This document shows, piece after piece, positions 8,939-16,855 of a DNA stretch of 40,665 bases. The stretch is from an uncultured Bacteroidales bacterium. GTDB lineage: Bacteria > Bacteroidota > Bacteroidia > Bacteroidales > FEN-979. Positions within the stretch are counted from its first letter, which is position 1. Every line of letters begins with the position of its first letter. The stretch is from contig CAIYUC010000163.1 in assembly GCA_903929315.1 (NCBI GenBank), forward strand, positions 1-40,665. Reading direction: 5' to 3'. Below the pieces are notes generated by a model. The model worked only from the letters and a program-made list of their open reading frames with translations. It did no database searches and was not told the origin of the DNA. Both the position numbers and the translations under genes were made by a program.

Positions 8939-8946
8939 TAGGTTTG
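8939..8946 (+). promoter_or_regulatory. Bacteroidota -7 box for the sulfhydrylase gene
   Basis: TAGGTTTG matches TAnnTTTG exactly. It would start transcription near 8953, leaving about 50 bases of leader before the ATG at 9006 and arguing against the upstream in-frame ATG at 8961. The -33 box is not convincing. Confidence 0.45.
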
Positions 8947-8994
8947 TTGCTTAATCAGAGATGAAGGAAGTTAATAAACGATTTAAAAAAATTC

Positions 8995-9000
8995 AGGAGG
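8995..9000 (+). promoter_or_regulatory. Strong Shine-Dalgarno sequence deciding the start at 9006
   Basis: AGGAGG ends five bases before the ATG at 9006. Such a complete site is uncommon in this window and fixes the start 45 bases downstream of the longest possible frame. Confidence 0.75.
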
Positions 9001-9005
9001 TTCAA

Positions 9006-10202
9006 ATGTCAAAATACGGATTCAATACGAAGGCTATTCATGCCGGTCAGCCGGATTTTCAGCCTAATTCAATGTCAACACCCATATATCAATCCGTTGC
9101 TTATCCATTTTTTGATGCAAAGGAAGCGGCAGCCATTTCGTCCGGTCAAAAACCGGGCTTTACTTATGGCCGTTGGGATAACCCGACAGTAGATGCATTC
9201 GAAAGAAGGATGGCTGCTTTGGAAAACACTGAAGCTGCAATTGCTGCTGCATCAGGTATGTCAGCCATATTTTTGCTGACCCATCACCTGGTAAGCCCCG
9301 GTGATGATGTAGTCTCTTCGAACCGTGTCTATGGAGGCACATTTGGCTTATTCAATGTCGGTTTGAAGAAAATGGGGGCAAGTGTTAACTGGGTGACGAA
9401 TCCGGAATCCATTGAAGCCTGGAAATCCGCAATAACTCCCAGAACAAAATTCATTTTTGTGGAAACGCCAAGCAATCCGGGGTTATTTATCGCTGATATT
9501 CCGGCATTGGCTGCACTCGCAAAATCAAAGAATTTACCCTTGGTTGTCGATAATACGATAGCCACACCTGCTTTACAACAACCGGTCTTACTTGGTGCAG
9601 ATATTGTTGTCCATTCAACCACCAAATATATATGTGGTAATGCTTCCAGCCTCGGTGGTATTATTTGTGGTTCAAAGGAGCTTATCGATGGAATCCGTCA
9701 GAATGATATCCGCTATCTTGGCCCTGCCATGGCTCCGTTTAATGCATGGCTGACCCTGAATGGCCTTGAAACATTAGCGCTGCGAATGGAGCGGCATTGT
9801 CATAATGCCATGGTAGTAGCAACATTCCTTGAAAAACATCCGATGGTGATCGGCGTGAACTATCCGGGACTTGAATCCAATCCTTACCATAAGCTGATCA
9901 AGCCACAAATGAAAGGCGTCAGCTCATTAATGTCTTTCGAGTTGAAAGGTACCTATGATGATGCTACCAGATTTATTGATTCGGTAAAAGTTTTCACCCA
10001 TGCCACGCATCTGGGAACCTGTAAATCAATAGTGACCCATCCTGCTTCTACAACACATTCCGCTATGGGAGAGGCGGAAATGCGGAAAGCGGGAATTTCT
10101 CCTTCTATGATCCGGTTATCCGTTGGTATTGAAGATGAGGCCGATCTTATCGCTGACCTTGATCAGGCTTTTAGCAGCATAAGTTCAAAAGGAAAAGCTT
10201 AA
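9006..10202 (+). CDS. Cys/Met-metabolism PLP enzyme, O-acyl-homoserine sulfhydrylase type
   Basis: This is a trans-sulfuration-family pyridoxal-phosphate enzyme of 398 residues from the ATG preceded by AGGAGG. Visible landmarks are YGRWDNPT (54-61), SGMSA (83-87), RVYGGTFGLF (107-116), ETPSNPG (153-159), VDNTIATP (181-188) and the PLP lysine in HSTTKY (K207). Methionine gamma-lyases carry a Cys two residues after the active-site Tyr of the RVYG segment; here that position is Gly, so a lyase is less likely. The GNASSLGG segment after the Lys fits the sulfhydrylase branch (MetY/MetZ), which makes homocysteine from O-acetyl- or O-succinyl-homoserine and sulfide. Cystathionine gamma-synthase remains possible. 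It is a single gene with its own promoter, divergent from the prenyl cluster. Confidence 0.85.
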   Translation: MSKYGFNTKAIHAGQPDFQPNSMSTPIYQSVAYPFFDAKEAAAISSGQKPGFTYGRWDNPTVDAFERRMAALENTEAAIAAASGMSAIFLLTHHLVSPGDDVVSSNRVYGGTFGLFNVGLKKMGASVNWVTNPESIEAWKSAITPRTKFIFVETPSNPGLFIADIPALAALAKSKNLPLVVDNTIATPALQQPVLLGADIVVHSTTKYICGNASSLGGIICGSKELIDGIRQNDIRYLGPAMAPFNAWLTLNGLETLALRMERHCHNAMVVATFLEKHPMVIGVNYPGLESNPYHKLIKPQMKGVSSLMSFELKGTYDDATRFIDSVKVFTHATHLGTCKSIVTHPASTTHSAMGEAEMRKAGISPSMIRLSVGIEDEADLIADLDQAFSSISSKGKA

Positions 10203-10295
10203 ATTTTTCATCACCGTCCTTCAAGGTTCAACACCTCAAAAACAACCTGATTTGAAGATTTAGATAATAAATTAACGTAGTATCAAATAAATGTG

Positions 10296-10303
10296 TACCT
10301 TTG
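10296..10303 (+). promoter_or_regulatory. Bacteroidota -7 box for the cold-shock gene
   Basis: TACCTTTG matches TAnnTTTG. It lies 53 bases before the ATG, leaving a leader of about 45 bases, which is usual for cold-shock genes. The -33 region is weak. Confidence 0.5.
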
Positions 10304-10356
10304 CATATAATTATTAATAATCATTAACACAATCAAAATCACAATCACAATTTTTT

Positions 10357-10548
10357 ATGAAAGAAGGAAAAGTAAAATTTTTTAATGAATCCAAAGGATT
10401 CGGATTTATTAAAGACGCAGAGTCTGGAAAAGAATATTTTGTACATGCATCTGGTCTTATTGATGAAATAAGAGAAAATGATGATGTCACATTTGAACTT
10501 CAGGAAGGCAAAAAAGGATTAAATGCAGTAAATGTTAAATTAGTATAA
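10357..10548 (+). CDS. Cold-shock domain protein
   Basis: This encodes 63 residues forming a single cold-shock OB fold that binds single-stranded nucleic acid and melts RNA structure. RNP1 is seen as KGFGFI (residues 13-18) and RNP2 as YFVHAS (28-33). The opening GKVKFFNESKGFGF is the classic CspA pattern. The length is typical of Bacteroidota Csp proteins. It is a lone gene with its own -7 box and a strong downstream terminator, so it forms a monocistronic unit. Confidence 0.95.
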   Translation: MKEGKVKFFNESKGFGFIKDAESGKEYFVHASGLIDEIRENDDVTFELQEGKKGLNAVNVKLV

Positions 10549-10578
10549 TTTGCATTTCATAAAAGTATTTTAATCAGC

Positions 10579-10609
10579 AGCCCCCCGAGAACTCGGGGGG
10601 CTTTTTTTT
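10579..10609 (+). terminator. Intrinsic terminator after the cold-shock gene
   Basis: The arms AGCCCCCCGAG and CTCGGGGGGCT pair perfectly around a very small centre and are followed by a run of eight T (10602-10609). It is the clearest rho-independent terminator of the window. Confidence 0.92.
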
Positions 10610-10613
10610 GAAG

Positions 10614-10728
10614 AAACTCACCCCCTTAATCCCCCTCTCTTAAAAAAAGAGAGGGGGAAGGTTAATTCAGAAATTCACCTATTTAATCCCCCTCTCTTCC
10701 CAAGAGAGGGGAAAAAGGGGGTGAGTTT
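10614..10728. repeat. Palindromic element, family A (copy 1)
   Basis: This element of about 115 bases is bounded by perfect 12-base inverted ends, AAACTCACCCCC and GGGGGTGAGTTT. It holds two internal hairpins built from TCCCCCTCTCTT and its complement. A second copy lies at 16919-17040 inside a gene. It has no coding capacity. It is a MITE- or REP-like sequence. Confidence 0.85.
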
Positions 10729-10736
10729 TTACCAAA

Positions 10737-11551
10737 TTATTTAAATGGCGAGTCGGGTTCTTTTGCCATATGATTATACACCACTTTATCCATGAGTGAA
10801 GGAATGAATTTATTTATCAGCACGGTTAATCTTCCCTGTGTTGTAAGGATCAATGTTCTTTTTCTTTTCTCAATTGCATCCGCGATCTTTGTAGCCACCT
10901 GTTCGGCAGTCATCAGCTTACCCTCATCCAGAGGTGTTTCTCCCTGAGAGGTTCCGTCTTTGGAAAGAGCAACATTCCTTATATTGGACGCGGTAAATCC
11001 CGGGCAGGCGACCAGGACATGAAGTCCCTTTTTTAAATTTTCCATCCGGATGACGTCAAGTAAGCCTTGCATGGCAGCTTTGGAAGCTGTATAACCCGTT
11101 CGACCGGGTAACCCCTTATATCCTGCAATAGAAGAGATCCCCACCAGCGATCCTTTAGACTTTAAAAGGTGTGGTAGTGCATATTTCGAACAATAGACCG
11201 TTCCCCAGAAATTGGTATCCATCAACCGGTGTAATACTTTCAGATCGACTTCTTCAAACAGGGCACGCATGGAAATGCCGGCATTATTAATCAGAATATC
11301 AATCCTGCCATACTGTCTGATCGTTTTCTCAATCAGTGTCCTGCAATCGTATTCTTTTGAAACATCTGTCTTAACGAGAATAAAGTCGACATTATTTTTT
11401 TAAGCTCCTCCCCTGCTTCATTAAGCTTCTCCTCATTTCTTGCACATAATACAAGTTTTCCACCGCGTTTCCCGCATTCGAATGCAAGAGCTTTTCCTAT
11501 TCCTGAGGAAGCGCCTGTTATAATAATTACTTTGTCTTTCATTATCGTCAT
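10737..11551 (-). pseudogene. Short-chain dehydrogenase/reductase, frame broken at an A7 run
   Basis: Two pieces of one SDR lie in different frames. The first starts at 11551 (MTIMKDKVIIITGASSGIG, the TGxxxGIG cofactor motif) and runs into a wrong frame after EELKK. The rest, from about 11395 down to 10737, holds the expected ILINNAGIS, SSIAGYKG and catalytic YTASK motifs. The break falls in a run of seven A on the coding strand (11395-11401); one extra A joins the frames and gives a continuous EELKKNNVDF. The combined protein would be about 271 residues, normal for the family, with no other damage. It may be a recent pseudogene, a sequencing error, or a case rescued by slippage on the A-run. 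Substrate unknown. An intact relative lies at 35198-36037. Confidence 0.85.
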
Positions 11552-11593
11552 TTTTTGTCAAAAATAGGCAATTAATTGGGTTACATCTTATTT

Positions 11594-11697
11594 AACCACA
11601 ATGAACAATGTAAGCACCATGGTCACAATGAAAATATTCTTTGTGAACTTGGTGTAAACCCTGCCTGCCGGTATGCAGGCATCGTGTCATTGTGGTT
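11594..11697. repeat. MITE-like element, family B (copy 1)
   Basis: Perfect 11-base terminal inverted repeats, AACCACAATGA (11594-11604) and TCATTGTGGTT (11687-11697), bound about 104 bases. A further hairpin GCCTGC/GCAGGC lies at 11663-11680. The left half (to about 11639) is closely similar, in reverse orientation, to 24923-24970. No gene is inside. Confidence 0.75.
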
Positions 11698-11748
11698 TTT
11701 TTGCTTAAAATGATTTTGTAATTTAGCAAAGAATATCAACCTGAAATT

Positions 11749-12933
11749 ATGACTGAAAGAGAACTCTTCTTCCGGCACCTGGGATTGCCTTCATTTAACC
11801 CGTTTGGGCTGGAAATTGCAAAGGCTGAAGGGATTTATCTTTATGACACTTCAGGCAAGAAGTATATCGATCTTGTCTCTGGGGTCTCGGTCAGTAATCT
11901 TGGTCACGGGAATCCCCAGGTCATCGAAGCAATCCAAAGACAACTGGGAAACTATCTTTATGTGAATGTCTATGGCGAATTTATACTGTCGCCCCAGGTC
12001 AGGCTGGTTGAAAAGCTTATCACTGTTTTGCCTGCGGAATTATCCTCCATATACCTTGTAAATTCAGGAAGTGAAGCCGTCGAAGGAGCCATAAAACTTG
12101 CCAGGCGTTTCACAGGTCGCACAGAGATAATATCTTTCAATAATGCATACCATGGCAGTACCCTTGGAGCACTCAGCGTACTCGGGAATGAATCCCTTAA
12201 GAATGCATTCCGTCCCTTGATCCCCGATACCCGGATTATCCGGTTCAATAATACCAGTGATCTTGAGCAAATAACCAATAAAACAGCCTGTGTTATTTCC
12301 GAAACCATTCAGGCAGAAGCCGGGATGATTTTACCGGCACCCGGATTTTTAATACAATTGCGTGACCGTTGTTCGAAAACCGGTACTCTACTTATCGTTG
12401 ATGATGTCCAGATGGGATTTGGAAGGACCGGTAAAATGTTCAGCTTTGAGAATTTCGACATCATTCCTGACATTCTTGTGCTTGCAAAAGCCATGGGGGG
12501 AGGAATGCCTATCGGCGCTTTTATTTCGGCCAAAGAGATCATGGATACACTTGCCTTTCAACCGGAACTTGGACACATCACAACATTCGGGGGACATCCT
12601 GTGAGCTGTGCCGCATCATTGGCAAGCATTGAGATTCTTACTTCCCGAAATATCATTGAACAAGTAAATGAGAAAGGCCAAAGGATCTTCGATCAAATTG
12701 CATATCATCCATTCATCAAAGAAATAAGATGGAAAGGTTTGGCCATGGGTATTGAAATAAAAGATCCGGAGCTGCACAACCGGCTGACAGGATCGATGAT
12801 CTCCAATGGGATCATCATCGATTGGTTTCTATTTAAGCCGGATACGTTCCGTATTGCACCACCACTCACCATCACGAATGATGAGATTGATCTTTGTTGT
12901 GATCTGCTGCTAAAAAGTTTAAATGAGGTCTGA
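11749..12933 (+). CDS. Class III PLP aminotransferase (ornithine/acetylornithine type)
   Basis: This encodes 394 residues of fold-type I PLP aminotransferase. Landmarks are the NSGSEA phosphate-binding turn (105-110), YHGST (134-138), the PLP-pyridine Asp in IVDDVQMGFGRTG (D218; most relatives have DEVQTG), the PLP lysine in LAKAMGGG (K247), and a terminal RIAPPL motif. The general family transfers an omega-amino group to 2-oxoglutarate; acetylornithine, ornithine, gamma-aminobutyrate and similar donors are all possible, and no arginine-pathway gene is adjacent to decide. It is followed after five bases by aat, so the two are probably co-transcribed. Confidence 0.88.
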   Translation: MTERELFFRHLGLPSFNPFGLEIAKAEGIYLYDTSGKKYIDLVSGVSVSNLGHGNPQVIEAIQRQLGNYLYVNVYGEFILSPQVRLVEKLITVLPAELSSIYLVNSGSEAVEGAIKLARRFTGRTEIISFNNAYHGSTLGALSVLGNESLKNAFRPLIPDTRIIRFNNTSDLEQITNKTACVISETIQAEAGMILPAPGFLIQLRDRCSKTGTLLIVDDVQMGFGRTGKMFSFENFDIIPDILVLAKAMGGGMPIGAFISAKEIMDTLAFQPELGHITTFGGHPVSCAASLASIEILTSRNIIEQVNEKGQRIFDQIAYHPFIKEIRWKGLAMGIEIKDPELHNRLTGSMISNGIIIDWFLFKPDTFRIAPPLTITNDEIDLCCDLLLKSLNEV

Positions 12934-12938
12934 TATTC

Positions 12939-13649
12939 ATGCCGGTTTTTCAATTGACAAAAGAAATCCTGTTCCCGGATATTTCACAAGCGGAGGATGA
13001 CGGGTTGCTTGCAGTTGGCGGGGACCTGAGCATAGCGAGATTGCTTTCCGCTTACTCATCGGGTATTTTTCCATGGTATTCCGAGGGACAGCCTATCTTA
13101 TGGTGGTCTCCCGATCCAAGGCTCATCTTCCTTCCGGAGAAATTCAGGATATCTCATAGTTTACGACAGAAACTGGAAAAAAAGATTTTTAAAGTAAAGT
13201 TTGATACCGATTTTGACCGTGTTGTGGATATGTGTTCATCGGTGGAAAAACGGGCACTGGAGGGAACGTGGATTACCGTAGAGATGAAGTATTCCTACTC
13301 AGAACTATACCGTGCAGGTTATGCGCATTCCGTTGAATCTTATTATAATGGAACCCTTGTCGGAGGACTCTATGGCGTTTCTCTTGGAAGAGCATTTTTC
13401 GGAGAATCGATGTTTCACACCATGACGGATGCTTCAAAAGTTGCACTCTATCACCTGGTGAAAAGGCTGAAAGAATATCATTTTCTTTTGGTTGATGCAC
13501 AGATCGAGACGAATCACCTGGTCAGCCTGGGGGCAGAGATCATTTCCCGCACAAAGTATCAGTCCCTGCTGGAGAAAGCATTGAAGTATCCTACGCTAAA
13601 GGGAAAGTGGCGGGCAAGTGGTAAATTAATCAGAGATTCAGAGGCCTAA
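12939..13649 (+). CDS. aat: Leucyl/phenylalanyl-tRNA-protein transferase
   Basis: This adds Leu or Phe from charged tRNA to proteins with N-terminal Arg or Lys, marking them for ClpS/ClpAP in the bacterial N-end rule. The signature is clear: GLLAVGGDLS at 22-31, GIFPWYSEGQPILWWSPDPR at about 40-59, then the GNAT-like core with ESYYNGTLVGGLYGVSLG at about 128-145 and GESMFH. At 236 residues it is full length. It begins five bases after the aminotransferase stop, and its 3' end overlaps the convergent peptidase gene by 12 bases. Confidence 0.95.
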   Translation: MPVFQLTKEILFPDISQAEDDGLLAVGGDLSIARLLSAYSSGIFPWYSEGQPILWWSPDPRLIFLPEKFRISHSLRQKLEKKIFKVKFDTDFDRVVDMCSSVEKRALEGTWITVEMKYSYSELYRAGYAHSVESYYNGTLVGGLYGVSLGRAFFGESMFHTMTDASKVALYHLVKRLKEYHFLLVDAQIETNHLVSLGAEIISRTKYQSLLEKALKYPTLKGKWRASGKLIRDSEA

Positions 13650-14840
13650 TTTTTTCCTGATATCTTTTGGAACCGCATCCCTGTGAATCATTAAGTCGAT
13701 GGTCTTCAGTTTTACATACGCTTCGGAAGCATAGAAATAACCGTTGTACTTCGTGTTTTCCGTACCCCATGAATTCTTTACAATGTAATATTTGTTCCCT
13801 TTCTGGTCTTTTGCAATTCCGGTAATATGCATCCCATGGTCGTCGGTAGTACTGTAATTATCGAATTCTTCCTGACGCATTTCAGGCGTGATTACTTTTT
13901 CCGGTAATGGTTTATCAAACTTATAAAGTTCTTTATCCTTGTCACTGCTGGTCATTTTCGCCCATTTTTCTTTTTCAAGTTCTGCAAGTTCGGGAGCATT
14001 TTTATCAGGCACGATCGCGACTCCGTTTTTCCATGAAAATCCTTTTTCACTTACATCCCCGCCCCATGCCACGGTATATCCATTATTGATCGCATTATCG
14101 ATGATCCTGATCATGTCGTCAATTGTAACATTATACACTTGTTCCAATGCCCAATTGTCTGGAATTTCCAGGATAAATCGGGAATAGTAAGGATGATGTA
14201 TGAAGGATGTCAGTTCGACGTAATCATCCGGATTTAGACCCAGTGACTGGCCGTATGATTTTGGTGTATATTCCTTTCCTTTGTATGTGAATTTTTCCGG
14301 AATTTTCCCGAGATAAGAATCGAGCAAACCTTCAAAACCCTGGTGCCAGACGGGGGTCAGCTTACGATTATTGTTTTTCTGAACAGCATTTACATCGGCT
14401 TCCAGCACTGCATCCATTTCCCCATGAACAGGATTCTCCTCTCCAATAACACTGCCGGTATATATATCATAAGGGATCATTCCATAATTTTTCAGGACAT
14501 TCGTTACATCGTGAAACTCTCCTCCACTACCAAAATTATGCTTACCCTGGAACCGGATGTACATTGTGGCTTTATCAGAATATGCATTCCTTACACAGAA
14601 CATAGGGGAAAGGTTAACCGAATCCTTCCCTATCCTTAACAGTTCAGATTCAAGAAAAGAAGTTCCTGAAAAACTCCAGCAGGTTCCGGATCGGGATTGA
14701 TTTTTGACAGAGGTTGCAGGCAGTTGTTTCACAACAGTGAAGATATACCCGGAATCCGCTTTTTTTGGTGTATCCTGGGCGTAAGTGGAAAATGAGAACA
14801 GGAAGAAAATAATGAAAGGGAGCAGGTGCTTTGATTTCAT
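13638..14840 (-). CDS. Aminopeptidase C / bleomycin hydrolase-like C1B peptidase, exported
   Basis: This is a papain-fold cysteine peptidase of 400 residues. A signal peptide is present (hydrophobic core LLPFIIFFLFSFS, cleavage probably after TYA, residue 21), so unlike the cytosolic PepC it acts in the periplasm or outside, as is common for Bacteroidota members. The catalytic Cys is in SGTCWSFS (C54), His in DDHGMH (H335) and Asn in KNSWGT (N356). A Gln (Q48) in KNQSRSG would form the oxyanion hole. Family members are aminopeptidases that often assemble into hexamers. It is convergent with aat with a 12-base overlap. Confidence 0.9.
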   Translation of the reverse strand: MKSKHLLPFIIFFLFSFSTYAQDTPKKADSGYIFTVVKQLPATSVKNQSRSGTCWSFSGTSFLESELLRIGKDSVNLSPMFCVRNAYSDKATMYIRFQGKHNFGSGGEFHDVTNVLKNYGMIPYDIYTGSVIGEENPVHGEMDAVLEADVNAVQKNNNRKLTPVWHQGFEGLLDSYLGKIPEKFTYKGKEYTPKSYGQSLGLNPDDYVELTSFIHHPYYSRFILEIPDNWALEQVYNVTIDDMIRIIDNAINNGYTVAWGGDVSEKGFSWKNGVAIVPDKNAPELAELEKEKWAKMTSSDKDKELYKFDKPLPEKVITPEMRQEEFDNYSTTDDHGMHITGIAKDQKGNKYYIVKNSWGTENTKYNGYFYASEAYVKLKTIDLMIHRDAVPKDIRKKLGL

Positions 14841-14967
14841 AATGTTAAGTTGTTGATTTATTGATTAAAGAATTTTAAAATGATAGGATATAAACCTGTG
14901 TAAAAGTAGCGAAAAATTTGATTAACTTATAAATTTGAATCTGATTTCTGATAACTGCTTTCTGATC

Positions 14968-14999
14968 ATTATTCATTGTTCATTCTTCATTGTTCATTG
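14968..14999. repeat. ATTGTTC tandem repeat
   Basis: Short degenerate tandem copies of ATTGTTCATT / ATTCTTCATT abut the stop codon of the radical SAM gene. A similar TTATTCATAG/TTATTCATTG stretch is at 33045-33075. These are low-complexity intergenic repeats without an evident function. Confidence 0.5.
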
Positions 15000-15935
15000 T
15001 TAAAAAGGCTGCTCCCTTTCAAAATCAGGCCGGTAATGATCAGAGCTTTCCAATTCCTGTATCCAGCCATTCACCATCCCAAGTTTTATCATTTCGTCAG
15101 CTACTCTGTTATACTCATCAGGAAGTACTGTCCGGCCGAGTTCAGGATGGCACTGCACCTTTGGGGTCGGATAATATTGCGACATAAGAGAAACATGTAT
15201 CCCGGGTGAAATTTCCTCGGCAATATAACGGATGACTTTTACGCTGTTTTCCACCTGCCCTGGTAAAACAAGGTGACGGATGATAATTCCCGATTCGGCT
15301 GTTCTTTTATCGCCCAGATGTAATACCGGGCCTTTTTGCCGGACCATTTCCTTTATAGCGCCTGCGGCAACTTCCGGGTAGTCCGGCGCATCAGAATATG
15401 TTGATGCAAGAGCAGGATCACTGTACTTGAAATCCGGGAGATAAACATCGATCAATCCTTCCAATGAACGTAGGGTCTCAATTTTATCATATCCATTAGA
15501 ATTGTAAACCCAGACAGGTTTGTACCCAAGGGAATGAATAGCACTGATAATGGCCTTCACCTGCAGGATAACATGAGAAGGAGATACAAAGCCGACACGG
15601 GAAACACCTGAGTCCAGGATTGCGGTGATCTTTGCAATGATTTTCTCCAATGTCATTCCTGTATGATCCCTTTTTATACGATTGTCACTGATCTGGAAAT
15701 TCTGACAAAAGATACATTGAAGGTTACAGTTGGTAAAAAAAATATTGCATATCCCTTCACTACCGCTGATCGGCGGTTCTTCCCCATGATGAACAAAGAC
15801 GGAAGAGACAGGAAAGGAAAAATCCGTTTTGCACCAACCCAATTCATCCGAGAAACGGTTCGCATGGCAGTTTCTTGGACACAGAGTGCAATCATTAAGT
15901 TCTTCGAGATATGTATTAAGGTCGGGGAAATTCAA
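15000..15935 (-). CDS. Radical SAM protein, PflA-like (COG1313-type)
   Basis: This encodes 311 residues. The [4Fe-4S]-SAM site is CNLQCIFC (C70, C74, C77). An additional N-terminal Cys group, CTLCPRNC (C16, C19, C23) with C35, could bind a second cluster. The order and the SEGICNIFF context match the family annotated as putative pyruvate formate-lyase activating enzymes, which is broad and mostly uncharacterised. No glycyl-radical enzyme lies nearby, so the PFL-activase name should not be taken literally. The GYKPVWVYNSNGYD and HLVLPG motifs belong to the core barrel. It is a single gene. Confidence 0.88.
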   Translation of the reverse strand: MNFPDLNTYLEELNDCTLCPRNCHANRFSDELGWCKTDFSFPVSSVFVHHGEEPPISGSEGICNIFFTNCNLQCIFCQNFQISDNRIKRDHTGMTLEKIIAKITAILDSGVSRVGFVSPSHVILQVKAIISAIHSLGYKPVWVYNSNGYDKIETLRSLEGLIDVYLPDFKYSDPALASTYSDAPDYPEVAAGAIKEMVRQKGPVLHLGDKRTAESGIIIRHLVLPGQVENSVKVIRYIAEEISPGIHVSLMSQYYPTPKVQCHPELGRTVLPDEYNRVADEMIKLGMVNGWIQELESSDHYRPDFEREQPF

Positions 15936-16022
15936 GACGGGATGATCCTTTTTTCATTATTTTTGACTGGTTTTTGAAGCCTCACCGCATATGGCGTTAA
16001 CAAAAAAGTAGAATTTTAAAGG

Positions 16023-16097
16023 TTTCTCGCAAAGTTAAAATATTTGTTATCAACCCTCTGCGAAACTCAGCGATTCATCAGCGAGCCTCTGCGAGAA
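16023..16097. repeat. Palindromic element, family C (copy 1)
   Basis: This copy begins TTTCTCGCAAAGTTAAAA and ends CAGCGAGCCTCTGCGAGAAA, so its ends are complementary (TTTCTCGCA and TGCGAGAAA). Its reverse complement closely matches 31012-31079. It lies upstream of the HAD gene. The rest of the gap to 16204 shows no further recognisable feature. Confidence 0.75.
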
Positions 16098-16204
16098 ATA
16101 AAAAACACTTTTTGCACAACCTGAAGTGTGTGTGATGCGCATATAACCTCCTGGGATTTATCCTGGAGTTCAATTTAATTTGTTGCATCAAAGGTACAAT
16201 TTTC

Positions 16205-16855
16205 ATGAAACTGGATCTTACCCGGTATTCTCATATTCTCTGGGACTGGAATGGCACCCTTCTGGATGATGCCTGGCTTTGCGTTGATGTGATGAACAGT
16301 ATGCTGACTGAACGAAAACTGCAACCTCTTACACTTACGCGTTACAGGGATATATTCTCTTTCCCCGTTAAAGATTATTACCTGTTGCTGGGGTTTGACT
16401 TTGAAAAGGAACCATTTGAAAAAGTCGGGATGGATTTTATGAACTTATATAACCTCCGTCAGAGGGAATGTACGCTCCATCCCGGAGCACGGGAAATTCT
16501 TCTGCAATTATCCGGGAAAGGAATCCCACAATCGGTTTTATCAGCGAGGGAGGAAAATGAACTCAGGACAGAGATAAAGGAATCAGGCATTGCAACATTT
16601 TTCGACAAGATATATGGTCTGGACGACCATTATGCCCATGGGAAAACAGATATAGGAGTTAAACTTATTACCGACCTGCGTTTGCCAGTGGAAAAATTGC
16701 TTTTTATCGGTGATACTTTACATGATGCTGAAGTGGCAAAGGAGCTGAACATGGATTGTATCCTGATCCCGGAAGGGCATCATTCTGCGGAAAGACTTTC
16801 TGGGTCGGGTTTTCCGGTAATTGCATCACTACGGGAATTAACAGGCTTATTATGA
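16205..16855 (+). CDS. HAD-family hydrolase (phosphoglycolate-phosphatase-like)
   Basis: This encodes 216 residues, cytosolic. HAD motif I is DWNGTLLDD: the nucleophile D14 is present, but the second Asp (general acid) is Asn16, a substitution that recurs in one branch of this family. Motif II is at SVLSA (about 116-120), the conserved Lys at about 143 in GKTD, and motif IV in FIGDTLHDAE. A helical cap follows motif I. The substrate is probably a small phosphorylated sugar or metabolite. The stop overlaps the start of the next gene as ATGA, so it may be coupled to the glycosidase locus and might dephosphorylate a sugar derived from it. Confidence 0.85.
   Translation: MKLDLTRYSHILWDWNGTLLDDAWLCVDVMNSMLTERKLQPLTLTRYRDIFSFPVKDYYLLLGFDFEKEPFEKVGMDFMNLYNLRQRECTLHPGAREILLQLSGKGIPQSVLSAREENELRTEIKESGIATFFDKIYGLDDHYAHGKTDIGVKLITDLRLPVEKLLFIGDTLHDAEVAKELNMDCILIPEGHHSAERLSGSGFPVIASLRELTGLL

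Noticed and set aside
8772-9005. A SAM or other riboswitch upstream of the sulfhydrylase gene
   Set aside because: The gap is AT-rich without the paired helices of a known riboswitch; only promoter-like boxes were found.
9006-10202. Methionine gamma-lyase as the product
   Set aside because: The lyase-specific Cys after the active-site Tyr is Gly here; the sulfhydrylase branch fits better.
10614-10728. A CRISPR-like array from the repeated TCCCCCTCTCTT units
   Set aside because: Units are inverted rather than direct, with no regular spacers; they form nested hairpins of a palindromic element.
15000-15935. A pyruvate formate-lyase activase
   Set aside because: The family resemblance is real, but no glycyl-radical enzyme is nearby and the family is broad, so only the radical SAM class is stated.
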